From the NCBI RefSeq assembly GCF_000718165.1, contig NZ_JOEY01000112.1:1-12182 (forward strand): a stretch of 12,182 nucleotides of DNA. Direction: 5' to 3'. Shown here piece by piece: positions 1 to 7,323 of this stretch; within the stretch, counting starts at the first letter, position 1; each line of letters begins with the position of its first letter. The position numbers and the translations under genes were made by a program. The notes beneath the pieces are model-generated. The model had not been told where the DNA came from, did not search any database, and saw nothing but the letters and a program-made list of their open reading frames with translations. The DNA is from Streptomyces fulvoviolaceus (GTDB lineage: Bacteria > Actinomycetota > Actinomycetes > Streptomycetales > Streptomycetaceae).

Positions 1-310
1 CCGCGTCGCCTGGAACGGCTACGGCGTCTACAACCTCACCAAGTTCGGCGTGAACGGCTTCACCGAGTCCCTGCGCCAGGAAGTCACCCAGCGGCACGTG
101 CGGGTGAGCGTTCTCGAGCCGGGCGCCGTCGACACCGAACTCGGCTCGCACAACAACGACACCATCCACACGGAGATCCTCGAGCCGTTCAACGAGCAGC
201 ACGAGCGACTTGACGCGGCTGACATCGCCGACGGGATCGCCTACATCGTGACCCGGCCCCGGCACGCCTCGATCGCCGAACTCTGGGTCATGCCCACCGA
301 CCAGGCCTGA
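1..310 (+). CDS. Short-chain dehydrogenase/reductase, C-terminal part (5' end outside window)
   Basis: The reading frame is open from base 2 and ends at the TGA at 308-310, giving the last 102 residues. The classical SDR active-site pair is visible as YNLTK (Tyr at 29-31, Lys at 41-43). It is followed by the usual helix (FGVNGFTESLRQEV), the strand RVSVLEPGAVDTEL, which carries the PG motif after the active site, and a C-terminal segment typical of SDRs. This indicates an NAD(P)-dependent alcohol/carbonyl oxidoreductase acting in the cytoplasm. The nucleotide-binding half lies upstream, so cofactor preference cannot be judged, and the substrate is unknown. The internal GTG at 50 is not a real start because it lies after the catalytic Tyr. 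The aldo/keto reductase begins 26 nt downstream, so cotranscription is likely. Confidence 0.9.
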   Translation, partial: RVAWNGYGVYNLTKFGVNGFTESLRQEVTQRHVRVSVLEPGAVDTELGSHNNDTIHTEILEPFNEQHERLDAADIADGIAYIVTRPRHASIAELWVMPTDQA

Positions 311-336
311 CGGCCGCCACAAACAAGGAGTATCCA

Positions 337-1317
<981 letters not shown>

Positions 1318-1351
1318 CCGCAGGCGCCGCACGCTCTTGAAGGACGAGGAG

Positions 1352-2329
1352 ATGGAATACACCCGCCTGGGGCTTTCGGGCCTCAGCATCAGTCGCATCG
1401 CGCTGGGCACCATGGGTTTCGGCGACGGATCCCGGGAGAAGTGGGCCCTCGGCTACGACGGTGCCGCACCCTTCTTCCAACAGGCACTCGATCTCGGGAT
1501 CACCTTCTGGGACACCGCCAACATCTACAGTTTCGGTGCCTCGGAGGAGATCGTCGGCCGGGCGATCAAACAGTTCGCGCGGCGCGAGGACATCGTGCTG
1601 GCGACCAAGGTCCACCAGCACATGCATGACGGCCGCGGAGGTTCCGGGCTGTCCCGCAAGGCGATCATGGAGCAGGTCGACGCGTCGCTCACCCGTCTCG
1701 GTATCGACTACATCGACCTGTATCAGGTCCACCGTTTCGACCCGGATACCCCGGTCGAAGAGACGATGGAGGCGCTGCACGACGTAGTCAAGGTCGGCAA
1801 GGCCCGCTACCTCGGCGCATCCAGCATGTACGCGTGGCAGTTCGCCAAGATGCAGTTCGTCGCCCAGCTGAACGGGTGGACAAGGTTCGTCTCCATGCAA
1901 AACCAGTACAACCTGGTGCAGCGCGGGGAAGAGCAGGAGATGTTCCCTCTGCTGGCCGATCAGGGTGTCGGCAGCCTTCCGTGGAGCCCTCTTGCCGCAG
2001 GCGTCGTCGCACGGCCGTGGGGCGCGACCGACACCAAACGTGGCAGGGACAACCCGAGCACCGACTTCGACGGGCGCCCGCTGTGGCAGGACAGCGACAG
2101 GCCGACCATCGACGCGGTGGAACGCATCGCGAATGACCGGGGCGTGTCGATGGCCACGATCGCGCTGGCTTGGGTGCTCAGGAACCCCGTGGTCGACGCC
2201 CCGATCGTGGGTGCGACCAAGGACCATCACTTGCCCGCCGCTGTGGCGGCGCTCGACATCACCCTCACCGACGACGAGGTCACCGCGCTCGAGGAGCACT
2301 ACGTACTGCGCGAACCCACCTACTTCTAG
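1352..2329 (+). CDS. Aldo/keto reductase (YajO-like subgroup)
   Basis: This is a 325-residue aldo/keto reductase clearly different from its neighbour. The catalytic tetrad is Asp54 (FWDTAN), Tyr59 (NIYS), Lys86 (ATKVH) and His127 (QVHRFDP). The segment SSMYAWQFAKMQ...NGWTRFVSMQNQYNL is the signature of the E. coli YajO-like AKR branch as I recall it. The C-terminal DAPIVGATKDHHL is the NADPH-binding stretch. The frame is open further upstream, to 1283, but that would overlap the preceding gene. The ATG at 1352 has GAAGGA at 1339-1344 and begins exactly at the conserved N-terminal MEYTRLGLSG, so it is preferred. The gene follows the first AKR by 34 nt and precedes the DUF2255 gene by 43 nt. 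It probably acts as a cytoplasmic NADPH-dependent carbonyl reductase of unknown substrate. Confidence 0.95.
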   Translation: MEYTRLGLSGLSISRIALGTMGFGDGSREKWALGYDGAAPFFQQALDLGITFWDTANIYSFGASEEIVGRAIKQFARREDIVLATKVHQHMHDGRGGSGLSRKAIMEQVDASLTRLGIDYIDLYQVHRFDPDTPVEETMEALHDVVKVGKARYLGASSMYAWQFAKMQFVAQLNGWTRFVSMQNQYNLVQRGEEQEMFPLLADQGVGSLPWSPLAAGVVARPWGATDTKRGRDNPSTDFDGRPLWQDSDRPTIDAVERIANDRGVSMATIALAWVLRNPVVDAPIVGATKDHHLPAAVAALDITLTDDEVTALEEHYVLREPTYF

Positions 2330-2372
2330 TCGGCCCGAAGAACAAACCCGCACCCCTGAGAGAAGAACCATC

Positions 2373-2744
2373 ATGAGCTCCTGGAGCCAGACACAGCTCC
2401 GTGCGATCGCTGAGAACGCGGATCTCTTCGTTTCCCCGTTCCGCGAAGACGGCACTACCTACGGCACCCCGACCCAGACCTGGGCACTCGTCGTCGACGG
2501 AGACGTCTACGTGCGTGCCGCCAACGGACAGCAGTCGAAGTGGTACCAGGCGGCCATCCGCCAGAAAGCCGGTCGCGTACGCGTCGCCGGTAAGCACTAC
2601 GAGGTCACCTTCGAACCCGCCGGCAGCGACGTCGACTCCGCTGTCGACGCCGCCTACGAGGAAAAGTATCCGGGCAGCTCCGCGGTGCCGATCATGCAGG
2701 GTGACGGACCGAAGTCAACGACGGTCCGCATCTCTCCTCGCTGA
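2373..2744 (+). CDS. DUF2255 family protein
   Basis: This small 123-residue protein matches the DUF2255 pattern. It has an N-terminal SSWSQTQLRAI helix and a TQTWALVVDGDVYVRAANG strand pair (residues about 34-52). A conserved SKWYQAAIRQKAGRVRVAG stretch follows, then a C-terminal DAAYEEKYPGSS (residues about 92-103). The family has no firmly established function. The all-beta strand pattern with a Trp and an Arg-rich strand resembles small flavin/F420 split-barrel proteins, but I would not assign a cofactor. The frame is open upstream to 1965 inside the AKR gene. The ATG at 2373 fits the family N-terminus and follows a purine-rich GAGAGAAG about 7 nt away. It is the last gene before a strong stem-loop, so it probably closes the AKR operon. 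No signal peptide or membrane segment is seen. Confidence 0.85.
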   Translation: MSSWSQTQLRAIAENADLFVSPFREDGTTYGTPTQTWALVVDGDVYVRAANGQQSKWYQAAIRQKAGRVRVAGKHYEVTFEPAGSDVDSAVDAAYEEKYPGSSAVPIMQGDGPKSTTVRISPR

Positions 2745-2764
2745 ACCCATCCCTGCTCCCGACC

Positions 2765-2806
2765 ACATGGCGACGCCCGACGACAAGTTGTCGGGCGTCG
2801 CCATGT
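2765..2806 (+). terminator. Strong inverted repeat, probable transcription terminator
   Basis: A perfect 17-bp inverted repeat (arms 2765-2781 and 2790-2806, sequence ACATGGCGACGCCCGAC and its complement) flanks an 8-base loop, 20 nt after the DUF2255 stop codon. There is no T-tract after the stem, which is common for actinobacterial terminators. It separates the AKR/DUF2255 unit from the next plus-strand group. Confidence 0.8.
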
Positions 2807-2906
2807 CCGCAAGGACAGCCACCGGGGGTCACAATCTCGCATTCTCCACAGGGTGGTATGCCCATGGCCGGGGAGGTAATTCGCCGACAGGGCGGCTAGC
2901 GGCCCC

Positions 2907-2933
2907 CTTCTCTAGATCTATAGGAGAAGAAGC
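2907..2933 (+). promoter_or_regulatory. Possible hairpin masking the ribosome binding site of the SDR-like gene
   Basis: The Shine-Dalgarno AGGAG at 2922-2926 sits 7 nt before the ATG at 2934. CTTCTCTA (2907-2914) can pair with TAgGAGAAG (2921-2929), leaving one bulged G and a GATCTA loop. The stretch TCTAGATCTATAGG is conspicuously A/T-rich for this genome. The stem is short, and a pyrimidine-rich tract pairing with a purine-rich SD can arise by chance. Regulation by this structure is inference. Confidence 0.35.
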
Positions 2934-3599
2934 ATGACCACCATCGTCATCGTCGGAGCGGGAGGCGGCCTCGGAGCGGCCGTCGCCCGGCAGTTCGGCC
3001 ACGGCGGCTTCGATGTCGCGCTGGTCTCCCGCAACCAGGACCGGCTCGACGCGCTGGTGGCCGACCTGACCGCCGAGGGGGTGACCGCACGCGGATTCGC
3101 CGCCGACGTGCGCGATCGGGCTGCCCTGGAAGCAGCCCTCGACGCGGCGACCGCCACCCTGGGCCCGATCGAAGTGCTGCAGTACAGCCCGGTCCCACAA
3201 AAGGAGTTCATGCGGGCGGTGCTGGAGGCCACTCCCGCCGATCTGGCGGGCCCGATCGAGTTCTCGCTCTACGGACCGGTCACCGCGGTGCGCCAAGTGC
3301 TGCCCGGCATGCGGTCCCTCGGCCGCGGCACCCTCCTCTTCGTCAACGGAGGCAGCGCCGTACGCCCCCACCCCGAACGTGCCGGCACATCGGTCGCCTT
3401 CGCCGCCGAAAGCGCCTACGCCCGGATGCTCCACGACACGCTCGCCGACGACAACGTCCACGTCGGGCAGCTCATCATCCCGGGCGCGATTGTGCCCGGT
3501 GATCCGAATACGGATCCCGCCGTCCTGGCCCGCAGGCTGTGGGACATGCACGGCGAGCGGAGGGGATTCCGTCACTACGCAGGCGACTTGGACTCCTGA
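2934..3599 (+). CDS. Atypical SDR-fold NAD(P)-binding protein lacking YxxxK
   Basis: This 221-residue protein has a clear N-terminal Rossmann motif (VGAGGGLGAAVARQF, residues 7-21), an ADV motif (residues 57-59) after strand 3, and a PG motif (IIPGAIVPG) near the C-terminus, all typical of SDRs. The catalytic part deviates. NNAG is replaced by LQYSPV, Ser141 remains in VNGGS, and the place expected for Tyr-xxx-Lys reads FAAES (Phe156, Ser160). The classical Tyr/Lys proton relay is therefore missing. From memory, a clade of actinobacterial SDR-like proteins shows the same substitution, so this is probably a family property, not decay. It may use another acid, or bind nucleotide without classical catalysis. 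It starts a new group after the terminator at 2765-2806, and its RBS may be folded (2907-2933). The amidase gene follows 62 nt later. Confidence 0.85.
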   Translation: MTTIVIVGAGGGLGAAVARQFGHGGFDVALVSRNQDRLDALVADLTAEGVTARGFAADVRDRAALEAALDAATATLGPIEVLQYSPVPQKEFMRAVLEATPADLAGPIEFSLYGPVTAVRQVLPGMRSLGRGTLLFVNGGSAVRPHPERAGTSVAFAAESAYARMLHDTLADDNVHVGQLIIPGAIVPGDPNTDPAVLARRLWDMHGERRGFRHYAGDLDS

Positions 3600-3661
3600 C
3601 CACCAGATGGGTACAGGCCGTCGAACTGGCCCCGCCGACACGTACACGAGGCAGCATCTCC

Positions 3662-4357
3662 ATGCACTCCACTGATCGCCCGACCTGGGCCTCGCTCGAG
3701 CAGCCCCGCTTCCGGAGCCGCAGAACCGTCCTCTTCGGCACCGGTGCCGCCTTCCTCGGCGGGCTCGGCTTCGCGGCTGCTCAGTCGGATGACGGCATCC
3801 CGCGCAGCTTCCCCGAGCCCCGGCGCTCAAGCGAGGATCGCGGGCAATCCCGCGAGTACGGCAGGACGGACCATCCCGGCGCCGAGTGGATCGCCGCCTC
3901 GGACGCCAACTACCGCGTCGCCGACCGGCCTTCCGACTACACGATTGACCGGGTCGTCGTGCACGTCACCCAGTCCACTCACCCCGTCGCCCTGAAGGTG
4001 TTCCAGGACCCCGGACACCGCGCCGCAACGCACTACGTGGTTCGTGCCCGCGACGGCCATCTCACCCAGATGGTCAGCGAGTTGGACGTGGCCTTCCACG
4101 CAGGCAACCGCAAGTGGAACGAGCGCAGCATCGGAATCGAGCACGAGGGGTTCGTGGACCAACCGGACCGCTGGTTCACCGACACCGCCTACCGCGCCTC
4201 CGCGAAACTGTGCGCCGGCATCTGCGCGCGCCACGGCCTCCCCGTCGACCGTGAACACATCGTCGGCCACAACGAGGTCCCCGGCACCGACCACACGGAC
4301 CCCGGCCCGCACTGGGACTGGGACCGCTACATGCGCCTGATACGGGTCTCGGCCTGA
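3662..4357 (+). CDS. Tat-exported N-acetylmuramoyl-L-alanine amidase (Amidase_2)
   Basis: The 231-residue product has a twin-arginine signal (S19-R20-R21-T-V-L-F), a hydrophobic stretch to about residue 40 and a plausible cleavage after FAAA. This predicts a secreted enzyme. Residues about 90-225 form an Amidase_2/AmpD-like domain. His101 (VVVHVTQ), His203 (VGHNEV) and Asp213 (HTDPGPHWDW) match the zinc ligands, and Glu160 in IGIEHEG matches the catalytic Glu. THYVV and AFHAG are family motifs. It should cleave the amide bond between N-acetylmuramic acid and the peptide stem of peptidoglycan outside the membrane. The frame is open to a GTG at 3539, but the ATG at 3662 puts the Tat motif at a normal distance and has GAGG 10 nt upstream. 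No separate wall-binding domain is present. Its place among redox genes is unexplained. No phage genes were seen nearby. Confidence 0.92.
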   Translation: MHSTDRPTWASLEQPRFRSRRTVLFGTGAAFLGGLGFAAAQSDDGIPRSFPEPRRSSEDRGQSREYGRTDHPGAEWIAASDANYRVADRPSDYTIDRVVVHVTQSTHPVALKVFQDPGHRAATHYVVRARDGHLTQMVSELDVAFHAGNRKWNERSIGIEHEGFVDQPDRWFTDTAYRASAKLCAGICARHGLPVDREHIVGHNEVPGTDHTDPGPHWDWDRYMRLIRVSA

Positions 4358-4461
4358 CGCTCCGCTGTACCCGCACCACCGCCGGCGAGGACTCGTCGCT
4401 CTGGTCACCAGCGCCGAGCTGTGACCGGCGAGTCAATACCCGTACACACGCGAGGAGTTCT

Positions 4462-5499
4462 GTGAGCACCCCACCCTCCACCCCCGCCAAGCCCGTGGTG
4501 GTCCTGCGTCCCGGGCCGCAGCGCACGGACCGCATCTTCACCCCCGCCGCCCTGGAGTCGCTCCGCGACCGCTTCACCGTGGTGGACCTGGACAACGACC
4601 CCTCCGAAGAAGCACTTGAGGAGGTGCTGCCCGACGCCTTCGCGATCGTCGGACAGCCCGACCTTCCGGCCGGGCGGCTTGCCCGCGCGGGCAGGTTGCG
4701 GGCTCTGCTGAACGTCGAGGGCAATTTCTTCCCCAACGTCGACTACGCGATCTGTTTCGAGCGCGGTATCCATGTGCTGGGCTGCGGACCCGCCTACGCA
4801 CAGGCCGTCGCCGAGTACTCCCTCGGACTCGCGCTCGACCTCGCCCGGGGCATCAGCCGCGAGGACCGCGCCTTCCGCGCCGGACAGGAGCGGTACGTCT
4901 CTGACGGCAACGTGGACGCCGTACTGCTGCAAGGCTCCGACGTGGGCCTGGTCGGCTTCGGCAACCTCGGCCGCAGCCTCAACCGGCTCCTGGCCCCCTT
5001 CCGGCCCACCATCAGGGTGTACGACCCCTGGTTGCCGCCCGGCGTCCTGCACGAACACGGTGTGCTTCCCGCGTCGCTGGACGAAACCCTCTTCCGCAGC
5101 CGCTTCGTGTTCGTGCTGGCCACCGTCACGGACGACAGCCGCCACCTGATCGGAGAACGCGAACTCGAACTGCTGCCCGACGGCGCCCGCCTCGTCCTGG
5201 TCAGCCGCGCACCGGTCGTCGACTACCCGGCGCTGCTGACCCACGTCGCGCGCGGACGCCTGCTCGCGGGCATCGACGTATGGCCGGACGAACCGGTCGC
5301 CGCCGACGACCCGGCCCGCGACCTCGACGGTCTCGTGCTCTCCGCACACCGCGCGGGCGGCATCCCGGAAGCCTTCCAGGCCATCGGCGACATGGTCCTC
5401 GACGACCTGACCCTCCTCGCACAGGGGCTCCCTCCCGTCCGTATGCAGGCCGCCGCCCGTGAACTGGTCGGCCGCTACCGCAACCGCCCCGTGACGTGA
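4462..5499 (+). CDS. D-2-hydroxyacid dehydrogenase family protein
   Basis: This 345-residue protein has the length and layout of an NAD(P)-dependent D-2-hydroxyacid dehydrogenase, which interconverts 2-keto and D-2-hydroxy acids. The Rossmann glycine motif is VGFGNLGR (Gly165, Gly167, Gly170), followed by Asp188 in VYDPW, which suggests NAD(H). The catalytic trio is Arg249 (LVSRAPVVD), Glu277 (DVWPDEP) and His296 (SAHRAGG). The N-terminal part carries LLNVEGNFFPNVDY, which is unlike formate or phosphoglycerate dehydrogenases and probably marks a substrate subgroup. The GTG at 4462 is chosen because GAGGAG ends 4 nt upstream. The stop at 5497-5499 lies 11 nt before the HAD gene start, indicating translational coupling with a phosphatase gene. 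This pairing hints at a sugar-acid or hydroxyacid substrate, which is inference. Confidence 0.93.
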   Translation: MSTPPSTPAKPVVVLRPGPQRTDRIFTPAALESLRDRFTVVDLDNDPSEEALEEVLPDAFAIVGQPDLPAGRLARAGRLRALLNVEGNFFPNVDYAICFERGIHVLGCGPAYAQAVAEYSLGLALDLARGISREDRAFRAGQERYVSDGNVDAVLLQGSDVGLVGFGNLGRSLNRLLAPFRPTIRVYDPWLPPGVLHEHGVLPASLDETLFRSRFVFVLATVTDDSRHLIGERELELLPDGARLVLVSRAPVVDYPALLTHVARGRLLAGIDVWPDEPVAADDPARDLDGLVLSAHRAGGIPEAFQAIGDMVLDDLTLLAQGLPPVRMQAAARELVGRYRNRPVT

Positions 5500-5510
5500 A
5501 GGGACCACCC

Positions 5511-6130
5511 ATGACCGCACAGCCCCACTCGTCCGCATTGCTCGACACCCCTGCGAGGGCCTGCTCTTCGACAACGACGGTGTCCTGGTCGACTCCGACC
5601 ACGGTGTCGACCAGGCCTGGAGCCAGTGGGCCCGCGACCGGGACCTGCCGCCGGAACAGGTGACCGCCATGGTGCACGGCCGCCGTTCGGCCGACACCGT
5701 CGCTCTACTGGTCACCGACCCGGAGGAGCGACCGGCTGCGCTCGCCGCGATCGACCGCCTGGAGGTGGAGGCCGCGGCCTCCACCACAGCGCTCCCCGGC
5801 GCCCTCGACTTCCTCGCGGGCCTGCCGGAGTCACCGTCCTGGCCCGCGCCACCCGTGCTAATCACCGCGGACGACGTCAGCCACGGCAAACCGGCGCCCG
5901 ACGGCTACCGTACAGCGGCGGAGAAGCTGGGCTTCGCCCTGGCACGAACCGTTGTCTTCGAGGACAGCACCGCCGGGGCGAAGGCCGGAGCCGCGGCGGG
6001 CGCAACCGTCATCGGAGTCGGGCAGCGCGGACTTGCCACCGACGCCACCATGGTCGTCCGCGATCTGCGCGGCCTGACTTGGCACGACGGCGTACTCAGC
6101 CTCGCCGCCGCGGACCTGCTGCGGTTCTGA
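5511..6130 (+). pseudogene. HAD-family phosphatase, frameshifted and internally deleted
   Basis: AAGGGA at 5499-5504 and the ATG at 5511 define a good start (MTAQPHSSALLDTP), but the HAD domain runs in another frame. Motif I (LFDNDGVLVDSD) begins near 5561 in the frame that ends at 6130. That frame has no ATG or GTG before motif I; its first GTG is at 5660. One missing base, most simply a C in the C-run at 5548-5551, would join the two parts. Downstream, the sequence goes from AGLPESPSWPAPPVLITADD directly into the GKPAPDGY lysine motif and FEDSTAG (motif IV). About 20 residues with motif II (the Ser/Thr strand, usually VTS) are missing compared with sugar-phosphatase homologues. The repaired product would be about 206 residues, and such enzymes are usually about 220-230. 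The cap region is small (MVHGRRSADTV). Originally this was probably a beta-phosphoglucomutase/sugar-phosphatase-like enzyme. It is probably inactive now; a sequencing error could explain the frameshift but not the deletion. Confidence 0.72.
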
Positions 6131-6151
6131 CCACGCCCTACGCCTCCGGTC

Positions 6152-6165
6152 CGGTGTTCGCACCG
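6152..6165. terminator. Small hairpin in the convergent gap (weak terminator candidate)
   Basis: CGGTG (6152-6156) and CACCG (6161-6165) form a 5-bp stem around a TTCG loop, in the 46-nt gap between the convergent HAD and alcohol dehydrogenase genes. It is the only clear dyad in a place where a bidirectional terminator would be expected. It is short and has no T-tract, so confidence is low. Confidence 0.3.
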
Positions 6166-6176
6166 CACGGCCACAG

Positions 6177-7241
6177 TCAGCCGACGACGACGATCGGCTT
6201 GATGACGGTCTGGTCGCGGCTGCGCATCAGTTCGAGGCTCTCCCCGACGTTGTCCCAGCCGTGCAGCACATGAGTCGCCAGCGGCTGGGTATCGAGCTTG
6301 CCGTTCGCGATCAGCACCAGGAGACGCTCCATGTAGTCCCGGCCCTGGTTGGCCTGGGCTGCGGTGAGGAACTTCTCCATCACACCGTAGTTCCAGACCT
6401 CCATCGGGATCGTCACCGTCTCGTCGTCGAAGAAGCCCGAGACCACCGACACGTGGCCGCCGAACTTCGTGAGCCTCATGGCCGTGCCGATCTGGTCACT
6501 CGCACTGCCGCCGCTGGCGACCAGCACACTGTCGACCTGCGCACCACCGGTCAGCGTCATGATCTGCTCGTAGACGTCACCCTTCTTGTAGTCGACGAGG
6601 TCGGTCGCCCCGTACTGCGTCGCGAGGGTCATCGTGTTCGGGCGCGAGCCGACGGCGATGATGCGGCCGGCCCCGCGAAGCGCCGCCGCGGCCACTCCCA
6701 TCAGTCCCACGGGTCCGACACCCAGTACGACGACGACCTCACCGAACTGGATCTCCATCCGCTCCACCCCGGTGAAACCGGTGGCGGCCATGTCGTCGAC
6801 GGAAACGGCCTGGACATCGGTGACTCCATCGGGAATGTGCGCCAGGTTGGAGTCGGCGTCGAAGCACTTCACCAGCTCGGAGAACCAACCGCCGTTGGTC
6901 GGGTCGTCGGAGAAGTAGGGGCTCTTGCTCTGGTGGAACTTGCCCTCGCCGCGCTGTGCCCTGGGATGCCTCCAGTCCGCCAGCCCCGCGGGAAGGACGA
7001 CGCGGTCCCCGGGTGCGAAGTCTTCGACCAGGTCGCCGACCTGTTCGACGACTCCGACGGCCTCGTGACCGATGACCTTGCCCAGCGCGTTCGGGAGCGA
7101 GAGCGAGTCGATGAGGTGCACGTCCGTTGTGCAGGTTGCCACTGCGGTCGGGCGGACCAGAGCGTCGTACGGCCCGATCTCCGGGACCGGGACCTCCTGC
7201 CAGTCGGCGCGGCCCTTCTCTTGGATGACGTAACCCTTCAT
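6177..7241 (-). CDS. Zinc-dependent NADP(H) secondary alcohol dehydrogenase
   Basis: This 354-residue medium-chain dehydrogenase closely resembles the Thermoanaerobacter brockii secondary alcohol dehydrogenase (TBADH), which oxidises 2-propanol-type alcohols and reduces ketones. Numbering coincides: the catalytic zinc ligands are Cys37 (ATCTTDVH), His59 and Glu60 (IGHEAVG) and Asp150 (VDDMAATGF). The NADP-binding residues known from TBADH are also present: Gly198-Ser199-Arg200 (AVGSRP) and Tyr218 (VDYKK). The Rossmann motif is VLGVGPVGLMGVA. As in TBADH, no structural-zinc four-cysteine lobe is seen. The frame extends to 7286, but the ATG at 7241 matches the family start MKGY and has AAGGGAAG upstream. 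It is the last gene of the minus-strand series, 82 nt after the nitroreductase, and converges with the HAD pseudogene. Confidence 0.94.
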   Translation of the reverse strand: MKGYVIQEKGRADWQEVPVPEIGPYDALVRPTAVATCTTDVHLIDSLSLPNALGKVIGHEAVGVVEQVGDLVEDFAPGDRVVLPAGLADWRHPRAQRGEGKFHQSKSPYFSDDPTNGGWFSELVKCFDADSNLAHIPDGVTDVQAVSVDDMAATGFTGVERMEIQFGEVVVVLGVGPVGLMGVAAAALRGAGRIIAVGSRPNTMTLATQYGATDLVDYKKGDVYEQIMTLTGGAQVDSVLVASGGSASDQIGTAMRLTKFGGHVSVVSGFFDDETVTIPMEVWNYGVMEKFLTAAQANQGRDYMERLLVLIANGKLDTQPLATHVLHGWDNVGESLELMRSRDQTVIKPIVVVG

Positions 7242-7323
7242 AGGGCTCTTCCCTTCATGTCGTCCGGCATCTGGCGTGGGGCTCACCGGTACGGCGACGC
7301 TGTAGAAGCGCTGCCGGGGGTGG

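Noticed and set aside
4382..4432. Direct repeat CCGGCGAG at 4382-4389 and 4425-4432, and the dyad CTGGTCACCAG at 4401-4411, upstream of the hydroxyacid dehydrogenase
   Set aside because: They are short and expected by chance at this base composition; no associated promoter was recognised.
4405..5889. Long minus-strand open frame (494 codons) opposite the hydroxyacid dehydrogenase and HAD genes
   Set aside because: It is antisense to motif-supported genes, has low-complexity composition and no recognisable domain; this is typical of high-GC DNA.
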